From an uncultured beta proteobacterium (GTDB lineage Bacteria > Pseudomonadota > Gammaproteobacteria > Burkholderiales > Burkholderiaceae_C), in the NCBI GenBank assembly GCA_903828665.1, contig CAIKMZ010000007.1:36503-100502 (forward strand): 64,000 nt of DNA, given 5' to 3'. Both the position numbers and the translations under genes were made by a program. The notes under the pieces were generated by a model. The model did no database searches, was not told where the DNA came from, and saw only the letters and a list, made by a program, of their open reading frames with translations. Below, piece after piece: positions 9,859 to 18,844 of the stretch; within the stretch, counting starts at the first letter, position 1, and each line of letters starts with the position of its first letter.

Positions 9859-9880
9859 GCCCGCAGCGCGCTTTTACAAT
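9852..9880 (+). promoter_or_regulatory. Candidate sigma70 promoter for pgk
   Basis: A TTGGTA -35 element (9852-9857), a 17-base spacer and a TACAAT -10 element (9875-9880) lie 35 bases before the pgk start. The -35 overlaps the azlD stop. This is by eye only; no start-site data are available. Confidence 0.5.
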
Positions 9881-9914
9881 CCGGTCACAGAACACTTTTA
9901 CGAACAGGGTTTTT

Positions 9915-11108
9915 ATGAACGCCATCCGTTTTTCCGACCTGTGTGCGCAGGGCCAGGTCACTGGCAAGCGCGTATTCATCCGTGCCGATCTCAACGTGCC
10001 GCAGGACGATGCGGGGAACATCACCGAAGACACGCGCATTCGCGCCTCCATCCCCTGCATCAAGATGGCGCTGGACGCCGGCGCCGCCGTGATGGTGACT
10101 TCGCATCTGGGGCGACCGACCGAAGGCACCCTCACAGCGGCCGATTCGCTCGCGCCGGTGGCGCAGCGGCTGGCCGAGCTGTTGGGTCGTCCCGTGCCGC
10201 TGCTGCAGAACTGGGTCGATGGCGTCAGCGTGAAAGCGGGTGACGTCGTGCTGCTGGAGAACTGCCGCGTCAACAAGGGCGAGAAGAAGAACAACGAGGA
10301 ACTGGCGAAAAAGATGGCCGCGCTGTGCGACATCTTTGTGCACGATGCCTTCGGCACCGCGCACCGCGCCGAAGCGTCCACCTATGGCATTGCGCAGTTT
10401 GCCAAGGTGGCCTGCGCCGGCCCGCTGCTGGCGGCCGAGATGGACGCCATCACGCTGGCGCTGGCGAACCCGAAGCGGCCCATGGTGGCCATCGTGGCCG
10501 GCTCCAAGGTCTCGACCAAGCTCAGCATTCTCATGAGCCTGGCCAGCAAGGTCGATCAACTGATTGTCGGCGGCGGCATTGCCAACACCTTCATGCTGGC
10601 ATCGGGCCTGAAGATCGGCAAGAGCCTGGCCGAGCCCGATCTGCTCTCCGATGCCAAGGCCGTGATCGAAGCCATGCGCGCACGCGGCGCGGCGGTGCCG
10701 ATCCCGACCGACGTCGTGACCGCCAAGACCTTCGCCGCCGACGCGCCGGCCACGGTCAAGGCCGCCACCGAGGTGGCGGACGATGACCTGATCCTGGACA
10801 TCGGCCCGCAGACGGCTGCGCTGCTCGCAGCGCAGCTCAAGGCGGCCGGCACCATCGTCTGGAACGGCCCGGTCGGCGTCTTCGAGTTTCCGGCCTTTGA
10901 GAACGGCACGCGCGTGATCGCGCATGCGATCGCCGACTCCAGCGCCTTTTCGATCGCCGGTGGTGGCGACACGCTGGCGGCCATCGCCAAGTACGGCATT
11001 GAAAAGCGGATCGGCTACATCTCGACCGGCGGCGGCGCCTTTCTCGAAGTGCTCGAAGGCAAGACCCTGCCGGCCTTCGAAATCCTCGCGCGCCGCGCCA
11101 GCGCCTGA
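9915..11108 (+). CDS. pgk: Phosphoglycerate kinase
   Basis: It catalyses the ATP-forming (or, in gluconeogenesis, ATP-using) step between 1,3-bisphosphoglycerate and 3-phosphoglycerate. The 397-residue product starts at the ATG at 9915. It shows [14 protein letters not shown] (substrate-binding region), [10 protein letters not shown], a hinge region, and the nucleotide loop [13 protein letters not shown] followed by [12 protein letters not shown]. The length fits bacterial PGK. It is the first of the glycolysis block shared with pyk and fba, although a two-component system is inserted after it. Confidence 0.98.
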   Translation: MNAIRFSDLCAQGQVTGKRVFIRADLNVPQDDAGNITEDTRIRASIPCIKMALDAGAAVMVTSHLGRPTEGTLTAADSLAPVAQRLAELLGRPVPLLQNWVDGVSVKAGDVVLLENCRVNKGEKKNNEELAKKMAALCDIFVHDAFGTAHRAEASTYGIAQFAKVACAGPLLAAEMDAITLALANPKRPMVAIVAGSKVSTKLSILMSLASKVDQLIVGGGIANTFMLASGLKIGKSLAEPDLLSDAKAVIEAMRARGAAVPIPTDVVTAKTFAADAPATVKAATEVADDDLILDIGPQTAALLAAQLKAAGTIVWNGPVGVFEFPAFENGTRVIAHAIADSSAFSIAGGGDTLAAIAKYGIEKRIGYISTGGGAFLEVLEGKTLPAFEILARRASA

Positions 11109-11202
11109 ACCGGCGCCGTTCGATCCCTTTTTTCCGCGCTTCATGCCCATGCTGATATAGCGGATATTGACTTCGGCGCCGTGCTGTGATCAGCTTCGCC
11201 GG

Positions 11203-12282
11203 ATGAATCTCTCGGCATCAGGCAGCGCCCTCGGACGCGGCGGTTGGGACCGCCGAAGGGTCGCGCCGCGCCGGCGCCAGCTCGCGCTGATCACCGGCGT
11301 TGTTATGCTGGCCGCGCTCGCGTTGCGGATCTGGACCGTCAACCCCTTCTTCGAACTGGTCGCCGAAACCCTGCTGTTCGGCATGGGCGTGCTGTTTGCG
11401 CCGACGCTGGCGGGTGTCTGGCGCCAGAGGCTGCTCTCGCGCCGCACGGCGCAACTGCTGGCCATCGTGGTCGGCGCGGTGCTCGCACCCCTGACCTTCA
11501 AGCTGCTCTCGGCCCATGGTGAACCGTCGTTGTTCTTCGACTCGGTGCCGATCGTGCGCGGCTATGTCATGCTGACGATGGGTGGCGCGGTCATCGGAAC
11601 GCTGGTCGCGCTCGGTGCGCTGTACCGCGATCGCGATGCCCAGGCGCGGGCCGAGGCCCTGCAGTTCGCTCTTGAGCGCGAAACCCTGGAGCGCCAGGCC
11701 GCCAACGCGCGCCTGCAATTGATGACGGCCCAGATCGAGCCGCACTTTCTGCTCAACACGCTGGCCAATGTGCAGGAGCTGGTCGAAAGCGGTTCGCCGC
11801 GGGCGGCACCGATGTTCCGCAACCTGATCGCCTACCTGCGCGCGGCGGTGCCGCAACTGCAGCGCGAAGCCGCCACGCTGGGCGATGAAGAGCAGTTGCT
11901 GCGCTCCTATTTCGACCTGATGCTCATGCGCATGGCGGATCGCCTCACGGTATCGATCGACATCGATCCGGATCTGCGTTCGATCCGCTTTCCGCCAATG
12001 GCCTTGCTGACGCTGGCGGAAAACGCGATCAAGCACGGCATCGATCCGGCCTGCGAGGGCGGTGTGATCCACATTGGCGCGCGCCGGCTGGATGCCGGCA
12101 CGGTGCAGGTCTGGGTCGCCGATACTGGTGTCGGCCTGGCGGCCAGTGCTGGCATGGGCACGGGCCTGAGCAATCTGCAGGCCCGCCTGAAGGCCTTCTT
12201 CGGTGCCGACGCCAGCCTGACGTTGAGCGAGCAGCGGCCGCATGGCGTGCGCGCCGATCTGCGCCTGAGCGTGGCTGCCTGA
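11203..12282 (+). CDS. LytS/YehU-type sensor histidine kinase
   Basis: A 359-residue membrane kinase. Four hydrophobic segments (about 28-46, 53-72, 84-103 and 119-140) anchor it. A short coiled coil (about 145-175) leads to the His_kinase core, whose phospho-accepting histidine is His181 in IEPHFLLNTLANVQELV. The ATPase domain has the N box LAENAIKHGI (271-280) and G box DTGVGLA. There is no recognisable periplasmic sensor domain. The ATG at 11203 gives a short cytoplasmic tail before the first helix. It is one base from the response regulator, so the two form a classical pair. The signal is unknown. Confidence 0.88.
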   Translation: MNLSASGSALGRGGWDRRRVAPRRRQLALITGVVMLAALALRIWTVNPFFELVAETLLFGMGVLFAPTLAGVWRQRLLSRRTAQLLAIVVGAVLAPLTFKLLSAHGEPSLFFDSVPIVRGYVMLTMGGAVIGTLVALGALYRDRDAQARAEALQFALERETLERQAANARLQLMTAQIEPHFLLNTLANVQELVESGSPRAAPMFRNLIAYLRAAVPQLQREAATLGDEEQLLRSYFDLMLMRMADRLTVSIDIDPDLRSIRFPPMALLTLAENAIKHGIDPACEGGVIHIGARRLDAGTVQVWVADTGVGLAASAGMGTGLSNLQARLKAFFGADASLTLSEQRPHGVRADLRLSVAA

Positions 12283-12283
12283 C

Positions 12284-13060
12284 ATGTCTGCCGCAACGGC
12301 CCTGATCGCCGATGACGAGCCGCTGCTGCGCGAGCGGCTGGTGTCGCATCTGTCGCGACTGTGGCCGCAACTGCTGGTGGTGGCGCAGGCGCGCAACGGC
12401 CGCGAGGCGGTCGAATTGTTCGAGCGGTTGCAGCCGCAGGTGGCGTTTCTCGATGTACACATGCCGGGCATGAATGGCATAGAGGCCGCGCGGTGCTTCA
12501 GCGGCCGCGCTGAACTGGTGTTCGTCACCGCCTTCGAGGACTATGCGGTGGAGGCCTTTCGCGAGGGTGCCATCGACTACATCGTCAAACCGATCGAAGA
12601 GGAGCGCCTGGCTGACACCGTGCGGCGCCTGCGTCATCGCATGCAGCAGACGTCGCCCGCGTTGCGGCCCGAACTCGACGCCGCCCTGAGCCGCGTGCTG
12701 GCGCAAATGCATGAGCGCGGACCGGTCACGCCGCGCTGGTTGCGCTGGATCCGCGCGTCGGTGGGCAGCACCGTGCACCTGATACCGGTCGAGCAGGTGG
12801 CTTACCTGAAGTCCGCCACCAAGTACACGCTGGTCGTGTGGGAGGGCGGCGAGGCGCTGATTCGCAAGACGATCCGGGAACTGGCGGACGAGCTCGACCC
12901 CGAGCATTTCGTCCAGATTCACCGCTCGACCATCGTCAACCTGGGCCAGGTCGTGCGGTTTTCACATGGCCCGGGAGACGCCGGCGAAGTGCATCTGAAG
13001 GGGCGCAGCGAGCGGCTCGCGGTGAGTCGCAACTTTGTCCATCTTTTCCATCACATGTGA
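12284..13060 (+). CDS. LytTR-family response regulator
   Basis: This 258-residue regulator has an N-terminal receiver domain with the acidic pair Asp10/Asp11, phospho-acceptor Asp57 (AFLDVHMPGMNG) and Lys102. A LytTR DNA-binding domain follows at about 150-255 (HLIPVEQVAYLKSATKYTLV ... HFVQIHRSTIVNL). It is the partner of the adjacent kinase. LytTR regulators usually bind paired direct repeats in promoters; none was recognised with confidence nearby. The last ten bases overlap the convergent small gene at 13051-13365. Confidence 0.9.
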   Translation: MSAATALIADDEPLLRERLVSHLSRLWPQLLVVAQARNGREAVELFERLQPQVAFLDVHMPGMNGIEAARCFSGRAELVFVTAFEDYAVEAFREGAIDYIVKPIEEERLADTVRRLRHRMQQTSPALRPELDAALSRVLAQMHERGPVTPRWLRWIRASVGSTVHLIPVEQVAYLKSATKYTLVVWEGGEALIRKTIRELADELDPEHFVQIHRSTIVNLGQVVRFSHGPGDAGEVHLKGRSERLAVSRNFVHLFHHM

Positions 13061-13365
13061 ATGTCCTGCTGCGCTCGCGCGCTGCGCGTCTCGGGGTCCT
13101 GCTGCTGCACGCTGGCCAGCGTCCTCTCGGGTTCGTTCGGGGTGGCCGCGCGCCGGCCCACGATCACGACTGGCGCCAGCGTCACTTCGCGCAGCGCGGG
13201 CGTCGCCGCCTGTGCGCTCACCAGCGCGCTGGCCGCCGGTGCTCGCGTCTGGCTGCTTGCACCCTCGGTTGCCAGCTGATTGAAACGCCAGAGCAAGGAG
13301 CCCTGGATCACCACGCTGATTAATACCGCGCCGGCGAGTGATTTGTTGTGCATTGCGTTCCACAT
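13051..13365 (-). CDS. Small membrane-anchored protein of unknown function
   Basis: A 104-residue product from the ATG at 13365, which has a good ribosome site (CAGGAG) ten bases upstream. One hydrophobic helix (about 10-24, AGAVLISVVIQGSLLW) near the N-terminus suggests a type II anchor or uncleaved signal. The rest is Ala/Thr/Arg-rich and likely disordered in the periplasm, with the segment LREVTLAPVVIVGRR. It converges on and overlaps the LytTR regulator by ten bases. No family was recognised. Confidence 0.6.
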   Translation of the reverse strand: MWNAMHNKSLAGAVLISVVIQGSLLWRFNQLATEGASSQTRAPAASALVSAQAATPALREVTLAPVVIVGRRAATPNEPERTLASVQQQDPETRSARAQQDIHM

Positions 13366-13634
13366 GTCTGACTCCTGTTGGCCCCGGTTCTGGGCTGTTT
13401 GCGGGCAAGTGTAGGAACACCAAGGGGTCGCTACAAGTGGCATGAGACAGATTGCGGATGTGTGCGACGAGCAGCGGATTTTGCGGAACAGGCGTGGCGG
13501 CGGTTTGCGCATCGCTTCGCTCGCAATGTCGGCCGGTGTTATGGATTTGCGCGATCGGGCCGTGTTGCAAGCTGATGTCGGCATGTAACTGCTTCCGTGG
13601 GAAAATGGGAACTTAATTACGAAGCGAGATTCCT
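13366..13634. other. Intergenic region before pyk with a repeat-like relic
   Basis: This 269-base stretch holds no convincing gene. Bases about 13505-13535 (GCATCGCTTCGCTCGCAATGTCGG) resemble the dispersed repeat described at 15.1 and 34.7 kb and may be a decayed partial copy. The promoters of the small minus-strand gene and of pyk should lie here; I could not pick one with confidence. Confidence 0.35.
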
Positions 13635-15065
13635 ATGCCCCGTCGCGCCACCAAGATCGTCGCCACCCTCGGTCCGGCCTGCAGCGATCCCGTCCTGCTG
13701 GAACAGATGATTCGTGCAGGCGTCAACGTCGTGCGCCTGAACTTCAGCCATGGCACGGCGCAGGACCATATCGACCGGGCGCGCATGGTGCGGGAAGCCT
13801 CGGCGCGCGTCGGCCGCGAGGTCGCCATCATGGCCGACCTGCAGGGCCCGAAGATCCGTGTCGGCAAATTTGCCGAGGGCAAGGTGATGCTGGAGCCGGG
13901 CCAGAAGTTTGTGCTCGATGCCGCGCGAACCGAACTCGGCGATGTGCGCGCTGTCGGGCTCGACTACAAGGCGCTGCCGCGCGAGGTCAGGGCCGGCGAT
14001 GTGCTGCTGCTCAATGACGGCCTGATCGTGATCACGGTCGACGCGGTGCGGGGCGAGGCGATTCACACCACGGTCAAGCTCGGCGGCGAGTTGTCGAACA
14101 ACAAGGGCATCAACAAGCAGGGCGGCGGCTTGAGCGCGCCGGCGCTGACGGCCAAGGACATGGACGACATCCGCACGGCCATGAGTTTTCACGCCGACTA
14201 TGTGGCGGTGAGCTTTCCCAAGAACGCGACCGACATGGAGATGGCGCGTCAGTTGTGCAACGTGGCGGCTGATGACGGCCACCACCCGGGGCTGATCGCC
14301 AAGATCGAGCGCGCCGAGGCGATCCCTAAGCTCGAGGAGATCCTGCTCGCCAGCGACGGCATCATGGTCGCGCGTGGCGACCTCGCGGTGGAGGTCGGCA
14401 ACGCCGCCGTGCCGGCTCTGCAGAAGCGCATGATCAAGCTCGCGCGTGAGCACGACAAGGTTGTAATCACGGCGACTCAGATGATGGAGTCGATGATCAC
14501 GAATCCGGTGCCTACGCGTGCCGAGGTCAGCGATGTGGCCAACGCCGTGCTCGACGGCACCGATGCCGTGATGCTCTCGGCCGAGACAGCCGCCGGCAAG
14601 TACCCGCTTGAGACTGTGATCGAGATGGCCAAGATCTGCCATGCGGCCGAGGGTGCCGAGGACTTCAAGCTCGAAGCCGATTTCACCGGCAAGACCTTCA
14701 AGCGCATCGACCAGTCGATCGCCATGGGGGCGCTGTTCACGGCGCACCATCTCGGCGCCAAGGCCATCGTTGCGATGACGGACAGCGGTTCCACTGCGCT
14801 GTGGATGAGCCGCCATCTGATCCAGGTTCCGATTTATGCGCTGACATCCAAGGTTGTGACGCAGCGCCGCATGACGCTGTACCGCAACGTGCGTCCGCTG
14901 TTCATGGACACGAGCGCCGACCGCGACACGGCGCTGGCCGAAGTCGAGAGCAACCTCAAGGAGCGCGGCCTGGTGCAGAAAGGCGATGTCTATGCGATCA
15001 CCTGCGGTGAACCGATGGGCGCGCCGGGCGGCACCAACATGCTCAAGATTTGCAAGGTGGGCTAG
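13635..15065 (+). CDS. pyk: Pyruvate kinase
   Basis: It converts phosphoenolpyruvate and ADP to pyruvate and ATP. The 476-residue product begins RRATKIVATLGPACSD, the usual N-terminus with the substrate-contacting Arg. It continues with VNVVRLNFSHG, IMADLQGPKIRVG, the signature LIAKIERAEAIPKLEEIL with catalytic Lys, and the active-site helix MMESMITNPVPTRAEV. The C-terminal allosteric domain is present and ends GTNMLKICKVG. The length is normal. Its position before fba and purC is the common Burkholderiales order. Confidence 0.98.
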   Translation: MPRRATKIVATLGPACSDPVLLEQMIRAGVNVVRLNFSHGTAQDHIDRARMVREASARVGREVAIMADLQGPKIRVGKFAEGKVMLEPGQKFVLDAARTELGDVRAVGLDYKALPREVRAGDVLLLNDGLIVITVDAVRGEAIHTTVKLGGELSNNKGINKQGGGLSAPALTAKDMDDIRTAMSFHADYVAVSFPKNATDMEMARQLCNVAADDGHHPGLIAKIERAEAIPKLEEILLASDGIMVARGDLAVEVGNAAVPALQKRMIKLAREHDKVVITATQMMESMITNPVPTRAEVSDVANAVLDGTDAVMLSAETAAGKYPLETVIEMAKICHAAEGAEDFKLEADFTGKTFKRIDQSIAMGALFTAHHLGAKAIVAMTDSGSTALWMSRHLIQVPIYALTSKVVTQRRMTLYRNVRPLFMDTSADRDTALAEVESNLKERGLVQKGDVYAITCGEPMGAPGGTNMLKICKVG

Positions 15066-15074
15066 CGCGTCATT

Positions 15075-15190
15075 GGGGGCCCGACCCGCAATCCAGGGTC
15101 CGGGTGGCAGGATGCCGGATCATGTCCGGCATGACAAACCGGAACAGAGACTGTTGCGTCGCCACGCTCCTCGCCATGACGAAGGGGGCG
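15075..15190 (-). repeat. Dispersed intergenic repeat, copy A
   Basis: Read on the minus strand, this stretch contains CGGTTTGTCATGCCGGACAT, then ATCCGGCATCC, then TGGATTGCGGGTC and CAATGACG. The same succession of blocks in the same order is found on the plus strand at about 34680-34797 (copy B). Neither lies in a gene. There is no open frame, which suggests a small non-coding repeat rather than a gene remnant. Confidence 0.65.
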
Positions 15191-15284
15191 CATTGAAGAG
15201 AAGGTCGTCGTCCCTTCCAGACGGTAAAATTCCACTCAGCGGTAAATAGTTACCACGCGGTTACCAACTTCTAGGAATTTCAAA

Positions 15285-16349
15285 ATGGCTCTTGTTTCAA
15301 TGCGCGAGTTGCTCGATCATGCCGCGGCCAATGGCTACGGCATTCCGGCGTTCAATGTCAACAACCTGGAGCAGGTGCAGGCCGTCATGGCCGCGGCCGA
15401 CGAGGTTGGTGCGCCGGTCATCCTGCAGGCTAGCGCCGGCGCCCGCAAGTACGCCGGTGAGTCCTTCATCAAGCACCTGATCCTGGCGGCGGTCGAGGCC
15501 TACCCGCACATTCCGCTGGTCATGCACCAGGATCACGGCCAGAGCCCCGATGTTTGCCAGGGCGCGATCAACCTGGGCTTCAGCTCGGTCATGATGGACG
15601 GCTCGCTGATGGCCGACGGCAAGACCATCGCCAGCTACGAGTACAACGTCGAAGTCACGCGAAAGGTCGTGGACATGGCGCATGCCACCGGCGTCACGGT
15701 GGAAGGCGAACTCGGCTGCCTGGGCAGCCTGGAGACCATGAAGGGCGACAAGGAAGACGGCCATGGCACGGACGCCACCATGACGCGCGAGCAGATGCTG
15801 ACCGACCCCGAGCAGGCGGCCGATTTCGTCAAACGCACCCAGCTCGACGCATTGGCGATCGCCATCGGCACCAGCCACGGCGCCTACAAGTTCACGCGCA
15901 AGCCCACTGGCGACATTCTCGCGATCGACCGCGTCAAGCAGATCAACCAGCGCATTCCCAATACGCATTTGGTGATGCACGGCTCGAGCAGCGTGCCGCA
16001 GGAACTGCTCGCCATCATCCGCGAGTTTGGCGGCGACATGAAGGAAACCTACGGCGTGCCGGTGGAAGAGATCCAGAAGGCGATCAAGTTCGGCGTGCGC
16101 AAGATCAACATCGATACTGACATCCGCCTGGCCATGACCGGTGCCGTGCGCAAGTACATGGCACAGAATCCGGACAAGTTCGACATGCGCGACTGGCTCA
16201 AACCCGCGCGCGAGGCTGCCAAGCAGATTTGCAAGCAGCGTTACCTGGAGTTCGGTTGCGAGGGCCAGGCCGCCAAGATTAAGGGCCACAGCCTGTTTAC
16301 GGTCGCGGGTCAATACGCAAGAGGTGAGCTGGCGCAAGTTGTCCAGTAA
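15285..16349 (+). CDS. fba: Class II fructose-bisphosphate aldolase
   Basis: It cleaves fructose 1,6-bisphosphate to the two triose phosphates using a divalent metal. The 354-residue product has zinc-ligand motifs: [11 protein letters not shown] (metal His), [12 protein letters not shown] (Glu) and [10 protein letters not shown] (metal His), plus [14 protein letters not shown] for phosphate binding. The type matches the longer 'Calvin cycle' subtype common in Burkholderiales. It is followed by a strong terminator at 16369-16408, so it probably forms its own transcription unit. Confidence 0.97.
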   Translation: MALVSMRELLDHAAANGYGIPAFNVNNLEQVQAVMAAADEVGAPVILQASAGARKYAGESFIKHLILAAVEAYPHIPLVMHQDHGQSPDVCQGAINLGFSSVMMDGSLMADGKTIASYEYNVEVTRKVVDMAHATGVTVEGELGCLGSLETMKGDKEDGHGTDATMTREQMLTDPEQAADFVKRTQLDALAIAIGTSHGAYKFTRKPTGDILAIDRVKQINQRIPNTHLVMHGSSSVPQELLAIIREFGGDMKETYGVPVEEIQKAIKFGVRKINIDTDIRLAMTGAVRKYMAQNPDKFDMRDWLKPAREAAKQICKQRYLEFGCEGQAAKIKGHSLFTVAGQYARGELAQVVQ

Positions 16350-16368
16350 TCCATCGTTGCGATAATAG

Positions 16369-16408
16369 GGGCCTGCCACGGTTGAATCACCGTTGCAGGC
16401 CTTTTTTC
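16369..16408 (+). terminator. Rho-independent terminator after fba
   Basis: The arms GCCTGCCACGGT and ACCGTTGCAGGC pair over 12 positions with one mismatch around the loop TGAATC. They are followed at once by a run of six T. It lies 20 bases after the fba stop and before purC. Confidence 0.85.
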
Positions 16409-16438
16409 AATCTGTTCCTTCACGCCTGATTGCCTGCC

Positions 16439-17347
16439 ATGACCGCTGCACTGCATACATCCACCCTCACTTCGCTTCCGCTGCTGGCCCGCGGCAAGGT
16501 GCGCGACAACTATGCCGTGGGGTCAGACCGCATCCTGATGGTCGCCAGCGACCGCTTAAGCGCGTTCGACGTCATCATGGGCGAGCCGATTCCGGGCAAG
16601 GGCGCGCTGCTGACGAAGATGGCGCTGTTCTGGTTCGACAAGCTGGGCCCGAACGGTTTGAACATCTGCCCGATCCACCTGACTGGCGAGGCGCCCGAGA
16701 GCGTGGTCACGCCAGCTGAAGTGCCGCAGGTGACGGGCCGCTCGATGTTGGTGAAGCGCCTCAAGCCCCTGCCGGTGGAAGCGGTGGTGCGCGGCTACCT
16801 GGCCGGCAGCGGCTGGAAGGAATACCAGCAAAGCCAGTCGGTGTGCGGCGTCAAACTGCCCGCCGGTTTGAAAAACGCGTCGAAGCTGCCCACACCGATA
16901 TACACGCCGGCCGCGAAGGCCGCCGCCGGTGACCATGACGAGAACATCACCTTCGAGCAGACAGTTGCCACCATTGGCCTCGACCTGGCCACGCGGATGC
17001 GCGACATCAGCATCCGCCTGTACCAGGCGGCCGCCGAGATGGCATTGAAGAAGGGCATCATCATTGCCGACACCAAGTTCGAGTTCGGCCTGGACGCCGA
17101 CGGCACGCTAACCTTGATGGACGAAGTGCTGACACCCGACTCGTCACGCTTCTGGCCGGCCGAGAGCTACCAGGAAGGTATCAACCCGCCGAGCTACGAC
17201 AAGCAGTTTGTGCGCGACTGGCTCGAGCAGGTGCAGGTCGATGGCAAGCCGTGGAACAAGACGCCACCGGCGCCGCGCGTTCCCAACGAGGTGATTGCCA
17301 AGACGGCGGCCAAGTATCAGGAAGCGTTGCAGCGGCTCATGGCCTGA
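16439..17347 (+). CDS. purC: Phosphoribosylaminoimidazole-succinocarboxamide synthase
   Basis: PurC (SAICAR synthetase) joins aspartate to CAIR in purine synthesis. The 302-residue product has [16 protein letters not shown] (ATP-binding start), [31 protein letters not shown], and the signature [15 protein letters not shown] with [14 protein letters not shown]. The ATG at 16439 gives a normal N-terminus. purE and purK lie 1 kb further on, interrupted by cnoX on the other strand. Confidence 0.97.
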   Translation: MTAALHTSTLTSLPLLARGKVRDNYAVGSDRILMVASDRLSAFDVIMGEPIPGKGALLTKMALFWFDKLGPNGLNICPIHLTGEAPESVVTPAEVPQVTGRSMLVKRLKPLPVEAVVRGYLAGSGWKEYQQSQSVCGVKLPAGLKNASKLPTPIYTPAAKAAAGDHDENITFEQTVATIGLDLATRMRDISIRLYQAAAEMALKKGIIIADTKFEFGLDADGTLTLMDEVLTPDSSRFWPAESYQEGINPPSYDKQFVRDWLEQVQVDGKPWNKTPPAPRVPNEVIAKTAAKYQEALQRLMA

Positions 17348-17360
17348 TCCGGCCCCTAAG

Positions 17361-18260
17361 TCAGCTCAGCACGACGCTGCTCAGACGGCGCCGGTAGGTG
17401 GCCACGGTCGGATCGACCGGCGGAATCTGTCCATCGGCGACCTTGACTGGAGGCGGCTCGATGATGTCGAGGATAGCGATATAGGTCTTGCGCGCCAGGT
17501 CCTCGGCCCAAGTCTTGTCGCGTATAAGAATTTCCAGCAGTTCGTCCATTGCCGCCGTCCAGTCCGACTGCGCCATCAGGCCCTGCGCTCGGGCGAAGCG
17601 GGCGTCGAAGTCGCGCTTGTTGGCGCCGATCTTGGCATCCACTGCGGCCAGTTCGTCGCCGCGTTCGGCCGCGAAATCGAGCGCGTTCATCCAGCGCTGC
17701 AGCGAATCGAAGCGCCGCACTAAAGACGTCTGATTGATGACCGGCGCGAAAGCCACCTTGGCGTCATCGAGCGCGCCCTCCTGCATCAGCAGCTTGACGT
17801 AGTTGAAGCGTGCGTCCTCGTCCTGCGGGTTCTTCAGCACGGCCTGGTGCAAGGCTTCGCGTCGCGCCACCGGGTCGTTCTCGTCCGGCGCGTCGGATAC
17901 TGTTTCGCCCGTCACTTCCGCTTCCAGCACCTCGCCTTCGGGCAGGTGCTTGTCAAGAAAGGCCTTGATCTGGCCCTCGGGCAGCGCACCCATGAAGCCG
18001 TCCACCGGTTTGCCGCCGGCCATCAGCACGCAGGTCGGGATGCTGCGGATCCCAAAGGCCTGCGCCAGTTCCTGCTCCTGATCGGAGTCGATCTTCACCA
18101 GCTTGAAGCGCCCCACGTACTCGGTCTCGAGCTTTTCCAGCAGCGGGCCGATCACCTTGCACGGGCCGCACCAGGGTGCCCAGAAGTCGACCAGCACCGG
18201 CGTTTGCATCGAGGCGGCAACGACCTCCGTGTCGAAGTTTTCAACCGTAACGTTTATCAT
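17361..18260 (-). CDS. cnoX: CnoX/YbbN-type thioredoxin-fold co-chaperone
   Basis: This 299-residue protein has an N-terminal thioredoxin domain (about 1-108) with the active site WCGPC (Cys31 and Cys34) and the cis-Pro loop SIPTC. A C-terminal helical TPR-like region (about 130-285) completes the CnoX/YbbN architecture. CnoX hands stress-damaged proteins to DnaK and GroEL. E. coli CnoX lacks the CxxC pair, whereas this protein keeps it and could also act on disulfides. It is transcribed towards purC and lies between purC and purE, a conserved arrangement in this group. Confidence 0.9.
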   Translation of the reverse strand: MINVTVENFDTEVVAASMQTPVLVDFWAPWCGPCKVIGPLLEKLETEYVGRFKLVKIDSDQEQELAQAFGIRSIPTCVLMAGGKPVDGFMGALPEGQIKAFLDKHLPEGEVLEAEVTGETVSDAPDENDPVARREALHQAVLKNPQDEDARFNYVKLLMQEGALDDAKVAFAPVINQTSLVRRFDSLQRWMNALDFAAERGDELAAVDAKIGANKRDFDARFARAQGLMAQSDWTAAMDELLEILIRDKTWAEDLARKTYIAILDIIEPPPVKVADGQIPPVDPTVATYRRRLSSVVLS

Positions 18261-18352
18261 TTTGTTTAGTTCAGTAAAATTAAAGCCTGATCACTTGCGG
18301 GACCGAGCAGCACGGGCGGGCTTTGCGCCCCGGTGGCGCGGGACTCACTACC

Positions 18353-18844
18353 ATGAAAAATCAAATCGGCGTCGTCATGGGTTCCAGTTCCGACTGGGAC
18401 ACCATGCAACATGCAGTCCACATTCTCCAACAGTTTGGCATCGCCCATGATGCGCGCGTGCTTTCGGCGCATCGCATGCCGGACGACATGTTTGCCTATG
18501 CCGAAGGGGCACGCGCTGCCGGCCTCAAGGCGATTATCGCGGGCGCCGGCGGAGCAGCGCATCTGCCCGGCATGCTGGCGGCCAAGACCACGGTGCCGGT
18601 GCTCGGTGTGCCGGTGGCGAGCCGTCATCTGTCGGGCGTCGACTCGCTGCACAGCATCGTGCAGATGCCCAAGGGCGTGCCGGTTGCCACCTTCGCCATC
18701 GGCGCCGCGGGCGCCGCCAATGCCGCGCTGTTTGCGGTGGCCATGCTGGCCAATGACAACCCGGCGCTGCGCGCCAAGCTCGACGCCTTCCGCGCCGAAC
18801 AGACCGAAGTGGCGCGCGGCATGACGCTGCCGCCGGTGCTATGA
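18353..18844 (+). CDS. purE: 5-(carboxyamino)imidazole ribonucleotide mutase
   Basis: PurE moves the carboxyl group of N5-CAIR to give CAIR. The 163-residue product from the ATG at 18353 begins with the family pattern [13 protein letters not shown]. It continues with [21 protein letters not shown] and [15 protein letters not shown]. Its stop overlaps the purK start (ATGA), so PurK (which makes N5-CAIR) and PurE are co-translated. Confidence 0.97.
   Translation: MKNQIGVVMGSSSDWDTMQHAVHILQQFGIAHDARVLSAHRMPDDMFAYAEGARAAGLKAIIAGAGGAAHLPGMLAAKTTVPVLGVPVASRHLSGVDSLHSIVQMPKGVPVATFAIGAAGAANAALFAVAMLANDNPALRAKLDAFRAEQTEVARGMTLPPVL

Noticed and set aside
16369..16408. Hairpin before purC as a purine riboswitch
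   Set aside because: It is a simple stem with a T run and no conserved aptamer core; it fits a terminator of fba.
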